Source: Opitutaceae bacterium
GTDB taxonomy: Bacteria > Verrucomicrobiota > Verrucomicrobiia > Opitutales > Opitutaceae
Assembly: GCA_030648295.1 (NCBI GenBank)
Contig: JAUSID010000235.1
Location: 1 to 64,000 of the forward strand
Length of the DNA stretch: 64,000 bases
Direction: 5' to 3'
Part shown: piece after piece, positions 37,911-47,576 of the stretch
How positions within the stretch are numbered: position 1 is the first letter of the stretch
Layout: the number at the start of each line of letters is the position of its first letter
The notes under the pieces: generated by a model
What the model was told of the DNA's origin: nothing
Database searches by the model: none
What the model saw: only the letters and a program-made list of their open reading frames with translations
Program-made: the position numbers and the translations under genes

Positions 37911-40739
37911 ATGATGATTTCGCTTCCCGCGCCGGTTCGCCGCGCATCGCTTTTCGCCGGCGGAGCCGTGGCCGCCGCCCTCCAGTTTCCGGGCGCAAGC
38001 TTTGCGCAGGTTCTGGAAAACGACTCCTATCGGGTCGCGGTGCTTCCGTCCGGCAGCCTCGATGTCGAAAACAAGGCCGCCCGACGCGTCGCCCGCTTCT
38101 CTCCTGATTTCGCCGTGTTGTGGCGCGACGAGGATCCGAAGTATGCGCTGAGTCCCGAGAAATCCGTGGCGTATCGAATTCCGACGTGGAACGCCCGCGT
38201 CAAAGGGGAGACCACGCACGATCTTTTTGCCGCCGGGGATCTGATTCGGCTGAGCGCGACGAGTTCGAAGTTCGAAGGCGGGCGGACGGCGTGGGTGTTC
38301 TCCGATCATCCGTCTTTTTCCTTTGCCGCCGAACTGCAGCTGCCGGCCGGCAAGGGTGAGCCTCAAATCAACTTTCGGATCAGCGCCCGGAAAGCCGGCT
38401 GGTTTTCGGCCGGCTTCATGGGCGCACCCGAGGCGGCTCGGTCGGAGGTGACATCGCTCTGGCAACCGCTCGTGTGGCAGGAGCGCCGGTTTCCGGAGCG
38501 CTCTTATTTTTCGATTGAGAGCATGTGCTCGGTGCCGGCGACGCTCTTTGAGCGGGCGGGCGCGACCATTGGCGTCGCGGCCGATCCAGCGGAAATTCCG
38601 TTCCGGCAGCCGACCTATCACAACTCGCGGTTCGGCGTCCTGCTGCGCAACCCGGCCGGCAACGCGCAGCCGATGATTTTTGCGCCCGTGTTCGGCACAC
38701 CCGATTCCTCCGTCCAACCGGGCACGACGTATGCCTTTCGCCTCCGGCTGGTGGTAAATGGCGGGGATTGCGTCTCCACCTTCGAGCAGCTGGCCCGCGG
38801 ATTATATGCGTTTCGCGATTATCGCCAGAATGGCACCTCTTCGCTCAACGAGACGCTCGAGAACATGGTCGACTTCGCCATGAACGACAAGGTCTGCGGC
38901 TGGATCGCGGAACAAAAGGGCTCCGACTATTCCACCGATGTCCCCGGCGCGGTAAAAAATGTTTCCGCCCTCCACCCTCTCTCCATCGCGCTCATCACGG
39001 ACAACGAGGATATCTACCGCCGGCGGGCGCTGCCGATGACGGAATATATGCTCTCGCGACAAAAATTTCTGTTTGCACCGGTGGAGACCATCAAAGGCCA
39101 GAGCGCCTCTCCGCTGATGCGCGGTCCGGCCGCCGAGGTGTCCGAGCTCGCGGCCCTGCATGGGATGTTTCAGGAGCGCAGTGCGATCTTCCGCCACCAC
39201 GCCGTTGCCCTGTACGACCAGCCTCGCGCGTTGAATCTCAACATGGTCAGCGAGGGGGCGAGCTGGCAGAATTCGCTCGCCATTTTTCGCCTGACGCATG
39301 AGCGCGCGTTCCTGGACAAGGCGATTGCGGGTGCGAACCATTATATCGCCAGCCGGATTGAGCAGCCGCAGGAGGATTTTCGCGACGTGCATATTGAATC
39401 GGGCGGACAGTTCTGGACGGATTTCGCGCCGAAATGGGTGGATCTGCTGGAACTCCATGAGGAGACAAAGGATCCCCGTCATCTGGCCGCGGCCGTTCAG
39501 GGCGCCAAACTTTTCTCCACTTACATCTGGATGCAGCCGTGCGTGCCTGCCGGTGATGTAGTCGTCAATCCCGGTGGCCGCGTGGGGATGCATTACACGA
39601 ATCGCATTCGGAATCCGCAGCCGCTGCGTGCGCCAGAGCAGTCGGTTCCGGCGTGGCGGGTAGCGCAAGTCGGGCTGATGCCCGAGGCATCGACCACCCA
39701 TGCGCACAATCCCGCCGTTTTTCTCGCCCATCACGCACCGTATTATCACCGGCTGGGATTTCTCACCGGAAACTCCTTCTTTCATGACATCGCCCGCTCC
39801 GCCGTCGTGGGCCGGTACGCCAATTTCCCCGGATATGATTCGAACGGAGAGTACACGACGATTTATCAGCGCCCCGATTATCCCGTGCGGCCCTGGCGCG
39901 AACTCACCTACAATAACGTATTCTACAACCACGTGTGGCCGTTGATCGCCGTGGTGATGGATTTCCTCGTTTCGGATGTTTACGTGAAATCAGGCGGCCA
40001 GATCGATTTCCCCGCCCGTTACGCGCAGGGCTACGCCTTCCTCCAAAGCAAGGTGTATGGGGATCGGCCGGGAACCTTCCATGGTTACAAGGGCGTGCGA
40101 CTTTGGCTGCCGCGAAAGATGCTCCGGACCGACACGATTCAGGCCAATTATATCGCCGGTTACGGCAACGGTAATTTCTATCTCGCCCTCACCAACCAGT
40201 CGGCAGAGACCCAGGAGGTGAAGGTGACGCTGAACCCGGACGTCATCCCGGTGAGCATGAGCAGGAGTTATCCGGTCCAGCTCTGGATCGGCAATCAGCG
40301 AGGCAAACCGACGACGCTGCGAAAGGGAGAAATCAAAGTCACGCTGCCCTCTCACGGCATCGTCGCCGTGGTCGTGGAAGGCTTGAACATTTCCTCTCAA
40401 TTTCAGGATCGGATATTTGCGCCGGCAGACCCGGTCCCTCCGCCTGGTGGTTTCTCGTTCCAGGAAACCCCATTCGGCAAGCTCAACGCGATGCTCCTGA
40501 GCATGAGTCCGTCGCTCACGAATGCTTTCGTCTGGCTCGAAGCCACGCCGCGTGAGGTCAAGACCGCGACGCTCCATTATCGCGAGAAGGGAGTCGACCG
40601 GACGATCGTCGATTCAATATATCCGTTTGAGTTCAGCCTGCCGCTGGCGCCGGATCAGAGTTCAATCGAGTTTTCGGTGTCGGCGACTGACCCGAAGGGG
40701 GAGGTGTTGCCGTCGGCTCCCGTGGTGTTGAAGCGTTGA
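37911..40739 (+). CDS. Large exported protein of unknown family, glycan-associated
   Basis: A 942-residue protein with a signal peptide (RRASLFAGGAVAAALQFPGASFAQ). The N-terminal about 270 residues look like beta-sandwich (YRVAVLPSGSLDVENKAARR, GGRTAWVFSDHPSFSFAAEL). The middle 300-680 is helix-rich with repeated Trp/His/Tyr motifs (HIESGGQFWTDFAPKWVDLL, THAHNPAVFLAHHAPYYHRL, FNHVWPL-like YNHVWPLIAVVMDF), in the manner of an (alpha/alpha) toroid as found in polysaccharide lyases and some glycosidases. The end is beta-rich. I do not recognise the family and no catalytic set can be assigned. It is 40 bp downstream of the TonB receptor, the usual place of a partner enzyme or binding protein. Confidence 0.7.
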   Translation: MMISLPAPVRRASLFAGGAVAAALQFPGASFAQVLENDSYRVAVLPSGSLDVENKAARRVARFSPDFAVLWRDEDPKYALSPEKSVAYRIPTWNARVKGETTHDLFAAGDLIRLSATSSKFEGGRTAWVFSDHPSFSFAAELQLPAGKGEPQINFRISARKAGWFSAGFMGAPEAARSEVTSLWQPLVWQERRFPERSYFSIESMCSVPATLFERAGATIGVAADPAEIPFRQPTYHNSRFGVLLRNPAGNAQPMIFAPVFGTPDSSVQPGTTYAFRLRLVVNGGDCVSTFEQLARGLYAFRDYRQNGTSSLNETLENMVDFAMNDKVCGWIAEQKGSDYSTDVPGAVKNVSALHPLSIALITDNEDIYRRRALPMTEYMLSRQKFLFAPVETIKGQSASPLMRGPAAEVSELAALHGMFQERSAIFRHHAVALYDQPRALNLNMVSEGASWQNSLAIFRLTHERAFLDKAIAGANHYIASRIEQPQEDFRDVHIESGGQFWTDFAPKWVDLLELHEETKDPRHLAAAVQGAKLFSTYIWMQPCVPAGDVVVNPGGRVGMHYTNRIRNPQPLRAPEQSVPAWRVAQVGLMPEASTTHAHNPAVFLAHHAPYYHRLGFLTGNSFFHDIARSAVVGRYANFPGYDSNGEYTTIYQRPDYPVRPWRELTYNNVFYNHVWPLIAVVMDFLVSDVYVKSGGQIDFPARYAQGYAFLQSKVYGDRPGTFHGYKGVRLWLPRKMLRTDTIQANYIAGYGNGNFYLALTNQSAETQEVKVTLNPDVIPVSMSRSYPVQLWIGNQRGKPTTLRKGEIKVTLPSHGIVAVVVEGLNISSQFQDRIFAPADPVPPPGGFSFQETPFGKLNAMLLSMSPSLTNAFVWLEATPREVKTATLHYREKGVDRTIVDSIYPFEFSLPLAPDQSSIEFSVSATDPKGEVLPSAPVVLKR

Positions 40740-40771
40740 TCTGCTCGCACCGGACTCGGTCCAGCGGTTTT

Positions 40772-43700
40772 TCATCGGTTCGACAACGGCAGGCTGGCGA
40801 CCAGCTCGTGCGCCAGTGCGTGGCTCGGGTCGCGCGACAGCACGCCGTCCAGCAGCGTCCGTGCAACCTCAATCTCTCCGAGCCCAAACGCGGCCTGCGC
40901 CTCGAGGAACAACGCGGTGATCGTCTGTCGCTCCTGCAGATCCTCCTCCAACAACAACAGCGCCGGCAGCGACGTCGCGAAGTAGTCAACCTTGGCCGTG
41001 GTGGCGTGCAGCTGCCGGGCGTGGTCGCGCAGTCCCTCGAGGAGGCCTCGCGCTCCCGCCTCGTCGCCGAGCCGCCGGCGTGCCATCGCGCCGAAGTACG
41101 TCATCTCTGAATACGCGCGGACGCTCATCTCCTGGAAATCACCGGCATGACGCGCCGCGCCGGTCCATTTCTCGCGCGCCGCCGCGGTATGTCCGGCCGC
41201 CGCGCACGCATCGCCAAGCGCGAGCAGCAGATCGCTGCGGTTGGCAAGCAGGTGCCTCGCTTCACCAAGATTTTCCGGCGTGCCGAGTGCCGTGGTGAGG
41301 AACTCGCCCGCTTCTTTGGCCAAACCGGCGCCGAGCGCTCGCCGGCCCAGCGCGAGGTGCGTTCGCGCGTGCTGCCCCAGCGCGAGACCCTCCCCACCCT
41401 CCCAAGGTTGAAACCGCCGCGCCCGCAGCAATTCGCGGGCTTCCTCGTGCCGTCCGACGAGGTTGAGCAGTGCGCAATATTCAAGCGCGAGATCGTCGCG
41501 GGAAAGCACGCTCTCCCGCCGGGCGTCGAGCACGGCGATGCGCGTTTGCGGACTCTCACGTGTCCGTTTCCACAGCTGATCCCGTTCGTACAGGAGTCGC
41601 GCATCCGCTGGCGCCGCGGCGATCGCACGGTCATAGGCATCCCGCGCGCGCTTCGGATCGCGAAGTATATTGTAATACCCGATCCCAAGGTTGCGGTGGA
41701 CGATGGCAAACGCCGGATCCAGCGACGCCGCGCGTTCCCAGAGTTCGATCGCCTCGGCGTGGCGCCGCCGGTCATAAAGCAGATTGCCGAGATAATAACG
41801 CGCCCGCGCATCGCCCGGCTCCGCCAGGAGTGCGGCCTCGAGCACGCAAATTTCCTCCAACCGCGCCGGGAAACAATAATCGGGGCTCGCGGCGCGTGCG
41901 ATCGCCCGTGCTTCGGCGGCAGCCGCTGCATCGCCGTCACGCTCGTGCAACCACGCTCGAGTGTAGGCGTGGAGCGGCGCAGTCCCGGTGCCGGCTTCCG
42001 GCTCGATGGCGAGCAACGCCAGCGCGTCACCGAACTGTCCCGCGCGCGCACAATCGTGGGCGACGTCGAGCCGGGTTTGCACGTCGAGGGCAATCGGCTG
42101 ACCCAGCAGCCAGCGCGTCCACGGGTCGAGCGGATCCAACGCTGCGTTGATCTGCAACTCCGCTTCGGCCGCCGCAGCATTCCCGAGCCTTCGCCGTGCC
42201 ACCGCAAGCAACGCGCGGGCGCGCAAGTTGTCGGCATTGAGCCGAAGGGCGCGCCGGAGATGTTCGGTCGCGGCCGTCCAATCTCCGCGGGTGCCGTCGA
42301 TTTCACCGAGTGCGTGAAACGCCGCCGCGGCCCAGGCCTGGTTCCAGGTGGATTTGTAGAACGCATCGTACGCTTCGTCATCACGTCCGAGCAGACGCAG
42401 ACAGCGGCCGAGCTGGTAAAACGGCTCGCCGTCGGGCGGGTTCGCATTGCGCGACGTGTAACGGCGCACGCTGGCGCGCAGATATTCCTCGGCGCGGGCG
42501 AATTCTCCGCGGCGCAGGTGCCACCGGCCCATCGCCAGGCAGCACCGCGCGTCGCCCGGATCGCGCCGCAGCGCCTCGCGCCAATACAGCTCGGGCATCC
42601 GCGTCGGGTGACGATACTGCTCGAGATGAAGACCGATGAGGTAAAGTTCGTCGGCACTGGAAACGGCTTCCGGCTCCGGCGGTTCGCTGGCGGGTACGGG
42701 ACTTTCCGGGCGGCGTGGCGGGCGCGGAGCATGGCACAACAGCTCGCCGCCCGACGCATCGAGCACGACGGCCGTCAGATCCGCGGCCGCCACGCCGGCC
42801 GCGAGCGTCGTCTCGGCCACGAGCGGCCGATTCGGCGCCGCATCCTGCCGCCACTCAGCGATCGTGGTGCTGCCTCGCGAAACGCGTACAATCAGCGCCG
42901 GGCGCACGCGCGTCACCGCGACGCCAATACGCAGCCTGCCATCGCGAATTGCCAGGTTGAGCGCGGCGTCGGTGTTCGCGGCGTGCGCGGGTCCGATCCG
43001 CTGGATGGGATACCACGATTGCGTCCACGTCTTCGTCTCGCCGGGGGCGAGGAAGGAGAAATCGGGCTGGTTGTCGGTGTAGACGCCGGCCATGAGCTCG
43101 ATGTACGGCGGGTATTCGCCATCCGCGCGCGCGTCGGTGAGATTGCGATCCCAGGCGTAGCCGAACTCGTGGTTGCCCCACGTCCACTGCTTCTTGCCCG
43201 GCGAGATGTGGTGGCTGGCGACGTGCACCAACCCGGCCTGCGCGCGGTGATCGTAGCCGCCAAAGAAGTCCGAGCGCGAGCCGATGCACATGTACGACGT
43301 CGGGACGGGGATGTTGGCATACCACGCGAGGTTGTTCGCCGCCCCATCGGGCCGCGGCGGGTACAGCTGCGGCCGCTCGGCCGCTGGCACGCCCTCCAGC
43401 TGCCGGCGCGCATAGTCGACGCCGTAGTAGCGGCCGGTGCAGAGCGGAAAGGTGCTCATCGCCCGCCGCGCGTGATCGGCCACATGCGTCACGTCGGGCG
43501 GAAAGAACGTCTCGTACCGCTCGTGCACCTGCACCGCCACGTTGGCCCACCAGAGAAACGTCTGCGTATCATCGGTGCGGTTATACACGCGCACGGCCAG
43601 TTCGAGGACCGACGATCCCGGCCTCAGTCGCACGCCGTGCATCCCCTTCATCCGGGCCATGGGATCATGGTCGCTCAACCACACCGTCGCCACGCCACTG

Positions 43701-44128
43701 GTGTCGTGTTCGATTGCCACCTCCACCGGCAGGTAGGTCGCGGGACGATGATGCTGCGGCCAGTTGAACTCGATGCCGCCGCTCACCCAGGGACCGGCGA
43801 GGCCGACCAATGCCGGCTTGATCACGGGCTGGGCGTACACCGCGTCGTAGCCGTTGGTCCTGTCGCGCACCGCGTGCACGCGGCCGCCAAGCTCCGGGAG
43901 GATCATCACCTCGAGGAACTCATTCCCGATGTAGACGACATCCCATTCTCGCGGCACCGGCCGTTCCGCGATTCGCTCGTAGTAAGCCATGGGATACACG
44001 CGTCCGCTGCTGCCCTGGTAGACGCGACGCTCAAAGAACATCGGGTGCCGGCTGGGCGGCTCCGGCAGATACGTCGGCAAGGTGACCTTCTCGCGGCGTA
44101 CCTGCACCTGGGATGAGTCAGTCGGCAT
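40772..44128 (-). CDS. DUF5107 domain and TPR repeat protein
   Basis: About 1118 residues without a signal peptide from the chosen start MPTDSSQVQVRREKVTLP. The N-terminal about 370 residues are a DUF5107 beta-sandwich (PMFFERRVYQGSSGRVYPMAY, EVMILPELGGRVHAVRDRTN, GLAGPWVSGGIEFNWPQHHR), a fold related to aldose 1-epimerase-like galactose mutarotase domains. From about 520 to the end there are many TPR units (LYWREALRRDPGDARCCLAMGR, HLRRALRLNADNLRARALLA, LLYDRRRHAEAIELWERA). DUF5107 proteins are common in glycan-use loci and may bind or process sugars, but activity is not established. It is convergent with the 942-residue gene (32-bp gap) and divergent from a sulfatase. Confidence 0.88.
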   Translation of the reverse strand: MPTDSSQVQVRREKVTLPTYLPEPPSRHPMFFERRVYQGSSGRVYPMAYYERIAERPVPREWDVVYIGNEFLEVMILPELGGRVHAVRDRTNGYDAVYAQPVIKPALVGLAGPWVSGGIEFNWPQHHRPATYLPVEVAIEHDTSGVATVWLSDHDPMARMKGMHGVRLRPGSSVLELAVRVYNRTDDTQTFLWWANVAVQVHERYETFFPPDVTHVADHARRAMSTFPLCTGRYYGVDYARRQLEGVPAAERPQLYPPRPDGAANNLAWYANIPVPTSYMCIGSRSDFFGGYDHRAQAGLVHVASHHISPGKKQWTWGNHEFGYAWDRNLTDARADGEYPPYIELMAGVYTDNQPDFSFLAPGETKTWTQSWYPIQRIGPAHAANTDAALNLAIRDGRLRIGVAVTRVRPALIVRVSRGSTTIAEWRQDAAPNRPLVAETTLAAGVAAADLTAVVLDASGGELLCHAPRPPRRPESPVPASEPPEPEAVSSADELYLIGLHLEQYRHPTRMPELYWREALRRDPGDARCCLAMGRWHLRRGEFARAEEYLRASVRRYTSRNANPPDGEPFYQLGRCLRLLGRDDEAYDAFYKSTWNQAWAAAAFHALGEIDGTRGDWTAATEHLRRALRLNADNLRARALLAVARRRLGNAAAAEAELQINAALDPLDPWTRWLLGQPIALDVQTRLDVAHDCARAGQFGDALALLAIEPEAGTGTAPLHAYTRAWLHERDGDAAAAAEARAIARAASPDYCFPARLEEICVLEAALLAEPGDARARYYLGNLLYDRRRHAEAIELWERAASLDPAFAIVHRNLGIGYYNILRDPKRARDAYDRAIAAAPADARLLYERDQLWKRTRESPQTRIAVLDARRESVLSRDDLALEYCALLNLVGRHEEARELLRARRFQPWEGGEGLALGQHARTHLALGRRALGAGLAKEAGEFLTTALGTPENLGEARHLLANRSDLLLALGDACAAAGHTAAAREKWTGAARHAGDFQEMSVRAYSEMTYFGAMARRRLGDEAGARGLLEGLRDHARQLHATTAKVDYFATSLPALLLLEEDLQERQTITALFLEAQAAFGLGEIEVARTLLDGVLSRDPSHALAHELVASLPLSNR

Positions 44129-44380
44129 AAAACGAATCGTGCCAGAAGCATCGTCCTTTGCCCCTGGATTCAATGGTGAAATCCATGCCCACGATGGTCG
44201 GGCCGGCGTTTGGGCGGTCCCATGACGTCGTGACACCGAGAGGGTCCGTTGCAGCCAGAGAACCCGCATCCGGAAATACATTTGTCTCCCGGCCCGGGAT
44301 CGGAGATTCGAAGACGTGCACCGCCGCTTCAATGGTCGCACGCGCCGCGGCACGCGAATGTCCGCCCCGCTCCCGTTGCC

Positions 44381-45889
44381 ATGAAATCACGCCTCCTGTT
44401 TTTCACCCTGCTGGTCACGGCCGGACTCGCGGCCGGCAAGCCCAATGTGCTCTTCATCGCCTCGGATGACATGCGTCCCCAGCTCGGCTGCTACGGCGAC
44501 CCGACCGTGAAGTCTCCCCACCTGGACGCGCTCGCCCGGCGCGGCCTGGTCTTCACGCAAAGCTACGTGCAACAGGCGCTCTGCTCGCCCTCGCGGATTT
44601 CGATGCTGAGCGGCCGCTATCCGGCCACGACGGGCATCTTCGAGATCGGCCGCCCGCTGCGGACGACGATGCCGGACATCACGACGCTGCCGCAGCATTT
44701 CAAGAATCACGGCTATCACACGCGTTCGCTCGGCAAAATCTACCACGTCGGCATCGACGACGTTGCGTCGTGGACGATTCCAGCGTGGCACAGCAAGCAA
44801 CCGCGCGCCAGCGCCGCCAGCCGCGCCGCGGTCGACGCGAGGAGGAAGGCGTATCAGGACAAGGGCGAGACGCCGCCAACGAAGGGAGACGGAGCCGTCA
44901 ACTATGCCGTGCCCGCGTTCGAGGCGGTGGATTGCGGCGACGACGATCTGCTGGATGGCGACACGGCGAAAAACGCGATCGCCCAGCTCCGCGAGCACGC
45001 GAAGACCCCCGGGAAGCCGTTCTTCCTCGCGGTCGGATTCGCCAACCCGCACGTGCCCTGGATCACGCCGAAGAAATATTTCGAGCTCTACGACCCGGCG
45101 AAACTACCGATGGCGAAAAACGAATTCCTGCCCAAAGGCGCCCCCGCCTTTGCCGCCACCTCGGGCCAGGACTTCCGCTGGTACGCGGGGGTGCCCCGGG
45201 GCGAATTGCCCGAATCGTTCAAGCGACAGTGCCTGCAGGGTTATCTTGCCGCGATCAGTTACGTCGACGCGCAGGTGGGCCGCTTGATGGCCGCGCTCGA
45301 CGAAACGGGTCTGGCGAAAAACACCATCGTCGTTTTCTGGACCGACCACGGTTACTACATGGGCGAGCACTCGTGGTGGGGCGCCAAGCACAACAATTAC
45401 GAAGGCGCCACGCGCAACGCCCTGATCATCGCGACGCCCGGCATGAAGTCCGCCGGCCGGCACGCGACCGCGCTCGCCCAGTCGGTGGACCTCGCGCCGA
45501 CGCTCACCGCGCTTTGCGGTCTGCCGGCGGAGGCCGGTTTCCAGGGACGCAGCCTGGAGCCGGTGCTCGCCAACCCGGCCGCCACCGTGAACGACGCCGC
45601 CTTCAGTTGGTATCCGAAAAGTGGATGGCTGGGCGTCGCCATGCGCACCGCGGAGTGGCGGTTCGTCGAGTGGACGAAGCCCGGGGAAAAACCCGCCTAC
45701 GAACTGTACGACTCCGTGCGTGACGCGCAGAACGATCGCAATCTCGCGAACGAGCCGGAGCGCGCCCGGCAGCTGGCCACCCTGAGCGCGCAACTCCGCA
45801 CCCGTTTCCCGGTACAAACTCTCCGGGAGCCACCCGCCGCCCCCGCCAGAAAATCCACCAGGAAGCAGTCCGCGAAGAAGGCGCCGTAG
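44381..45889 (+). CDS. Exported sulfatase, iduronate-2-sulfatase-like
   Basis: A 502-residue formylglycine sulfatase with signal peptide MKSRLLFFTLLVTAGLAAG. Marks: PNVLFIASDDMRPQLGCYGD (metal ligands), the modification site CSPSR with Cys68, RSLGKIYH, VGFANPHVPW and VFWTDHGYYMGEH. The combination DDMRPxLGCYG and HxPW is that of the iduronate-2-sulfatase-like subgroup, S1_7, which acts on sulfated uronates and other sugars. The C-terminus ends in a basic tail (ARKSTRKQSAKKAP). It is 137 bp before tctC on the same strand. Confidence 0.92.
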   Translation: MKSRLLFFTLLVTAGLAAGKPNVLFIASDDMRPQLGCYGDPTVKSPHLDALARRGLVFTQSYVQQALCSPSRISMLSGRYPATTGIFEIGRPLRTTMPDITTLPQHFKNHGYHTRSLGKIYHVGIDDVASWTIPAWHSKQPRASAASRAAVDARRKAYQDKGETPPTKGDGAVNYAVPAFEAVDCGDDDLLDGDTAKNAIAQLREHAKTPGKPFFLAVGFANPHVPWITPKKYFELYDPAKLPMAKNEFLPKGAPAFAATSGQDFRWYAGVPRGELPESFKRQCLQGYLAAISYVDAQVGRLMAALDETGLAKNTIVVFWTDHGYYMGEHSWWGAKHNNYEGATRNALIIATPGMKSAGRHATALAQSVDLAPTLTALCGLPAEAGFQGRSLEPVLANPAATVNDAAFSWYPKSGWLGVAMRTAEWRFVEWTKPGEKPAYELYDSVRDAQNDRNLANEPERARQLATLSAQLRTRFPVQTLREPPAAPARKSTRKQSAKKAP

Positions 45890-46026
45890 TCCTGAGTTCG
45901 ACGGAGACGAAGCGCGCTGCGGTGGGCAGTGTGATCGCCGATCTCGAGGGGGACGGGGCGGCGCGAGCCGCTTGGGCCACGATTTCGATGGCAACGCGTG
46001 CCGGCCGCCGCACGCTTTGACCCACC

Positions 46027-46986
46027 ATGACGCGCGGCCTCCTCGCTGTCCTATTGTCGCTTGGTTTTTCGTGCCTGGTCAGGGCGGCCGATTATCCCGC
46101 GCGACCCATCACGTTCATTGTGCCGTGGGGCGCAGGGGGCGGCACCGATGGCGTTGGCCGGATCATGGCGTCGCTCCTCGAACGTGAACTTGGCCGGCCG
46201 GTGAACGTCGTCAACCGCACGGGCGGAAGTGGCGTCGTCGGGCACAGCGCGATCGCGCACGCGCGGCCCGACGGCTACACCATCGGCATCCTCACGGTGG
46301 AAATCGTGATGCTGCACCACCAGAAGCTGACGTCGTTGACGGGGGCTTCCTTCACGCCGCTCGGCCTCATCAATCTCGATCCGACGGCGATCCAGGTGAG
46401 GTCGGACGCGCCGTATGCGAATCTCGCAGAACTCCTGGACGCGATCCGCGCCCGGCCGGGAAAGCTCAAGGCCTCGGGCACGGCGCAAGGCGGAATCTGG
46501 CACGTGGCGCTGGCCGGGCTGTTGCAGGCGCAGAAGCTGCGGCCCGACGCCGTGGTGTGGGTGCCGAGTGCGAGCAACGCCGCGGGCCTGCTCGACCTCG
46601 TCGCCGGCGGGGTGGACCTCGTGCCGGGATCGCATCCGGAGGGCCGGTCGCTCATCGATGCGGGCAAGGTGAAGAGCCTGGCGATTTTCGACGACACGCC
46701 ATCAACGCTCTACCCGCAGGTGCCCACCGTCGCCCGGGCCCTCGGCTCGTCCTGGAACATGGGGGCGTGGCGCGGCATCGGCGCGCCGAAAAATCTGCCC
46801 AAGGCAATCGCCGCGCGGCTGCAGGCGGCGGTGAAGCGGGCGTACGAGAGCAAGGACTTCGCCGCCTTCATGGCGCAGCGCGGCTTCGGCCTGCGCTGGG
46901 CGGGGCCGGCGGAGTTTGCCGCGTTCATGGACGAGGAAGACCGCAAGATGGGCGCCGTGATGAAAGCGGTGGGGCTGGCGAAATGA
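46027..46986 (+). CDS. tctC: Tripartite tricarboxylate transporter substrate-binding protein
   Basis: A 319-residue Bug-family extracytoplasmic binding protein: signal peptide to RAADYPARPITFIVPWGAGG, then the typical NRTGGSGVVGHSAIAHARPDGYTIG and the C-terminal GAPKNLPKAIAARLQAAVKRA. It captures a carboxylate in the periplasm and presents it to the TctB/TctA membrane pair. The ligand cannot be read from sequence. It is first in the operon tctC-tctB-tctA. Confidence 0.95.
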   Translation: MTRGLLAVLLSLGFSCLVRAADYPARPITFIVPWGAGGGTDGVGRIMASLLERELGRPVNVVNRTGGSGVVGHSAIAHARPDGYTIGILTVEIVMLHHQKLTSLTGASFTPLGLINLDPTAIQVRSDAPYANLAELLDAIRARPGKLKASGTAQGGIWHVALAGLLQAQKLRPDAVVWVPSASNAAGLLDLVAGGVDLVPGSHPEGRSLIDAGKVKSLAIFDDTPSTLYPQVPTVARALGSSWNMGAWRGIGAPKNLPKAIAARLQAAVKRAYESKDFAAFMAQRGFGLRWAGPAEFAAFMDEEDRKMGAVMKAVGLAK

Positions 46987-47105
46987 AAGCGACGGCAGAA
47001 TTTTCACCGGGCGAAGGCACGGCTCTCCTTCGCGATGCGCCAGGCATCGACCGAGGGTCGGTCGCCGGTCGCTCCGCGCCCACCTGAGGGCACGGTTCGC
47101 CTGAT

Positions 47106-47576
47106 ATGCGTCTCCACGACAAGCTTGCCGGCCTGCTCTCGGTCCTTGTCGGTGTTGTGGTCGGCGTATGCGCGTGGGGCTTTCCCCCCGCGCCGGGGCC
47201 AGGCATCGGACCCGGCGGATTTCCGTTGTTGGTCGGTGGAGGATTCGTGGCCTGCGGACTTGGACTGATCAGATTGGGCTGCCGCCAGCGCGGCACTGCG
47301 TGGCTGGCGCCCGAGGACTGGCTGCGACAGCCGCGGCTCGTGGGTCGGGCCGCACTCGTGATCGGGGGGGTCGGGGGCTATGCGCTGGTGGTCGACACGG
47401 CCGGCTTCTTTCTCACGGCGTTGGTATTCCTCGGTGGGTTGTTCGCGGCGTTTGGCGTGGCGCGGCGCTGGATCATGCCGATCGCGGCCGGAGTCACGCT
47501 GGCGCTGCACGTGGTGTTCTATTCATTGCTGCGGGTGCCGCTGCCCTGGGGCTGGCTGGAGGGCATCGGGTGGTGA
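47106..47576 (+). CDS. tctB: Tripartite tricarboxylate transporter small membrane subunit
   Basis: A 156-residue protein with four hydrophobic helices (LLSVLVGVVVGVCAWGF, GFPLLVGGGFVACGLGLI, FFLTALVFLGGLFAAFG, IAAGVTLALHVVFYSLL) and the PGPGIGPGGFP loop after the first helix that is common in TctB. It ends with a four-base GTGA overlap into tctA. The gap to tctC is 119 bp. Confidence 0.92.
   Translation: MRLHDKLAGLLSVLVGVVVGVCAWGFPPAPGPGIGPGGFPLLVGGGFVACGLGLIRLGCRQRGTAWLAPEDWLRQPRLVGRAALVIGGVGGYALVVDTAGFFLTALVFLGGLFAAFGVARRWIMPIAAGVTLALHVVFYSLLRVPLPWGWLEGIGW

Noticed and set aside
41147-44116. A 989-codon open frame on the plus strand
   Set aside because: It lies wholly opposite the DUF5107-TPR gene, is extremely Arg/His-rich and matches no family; it is a high-GC shadow frame.
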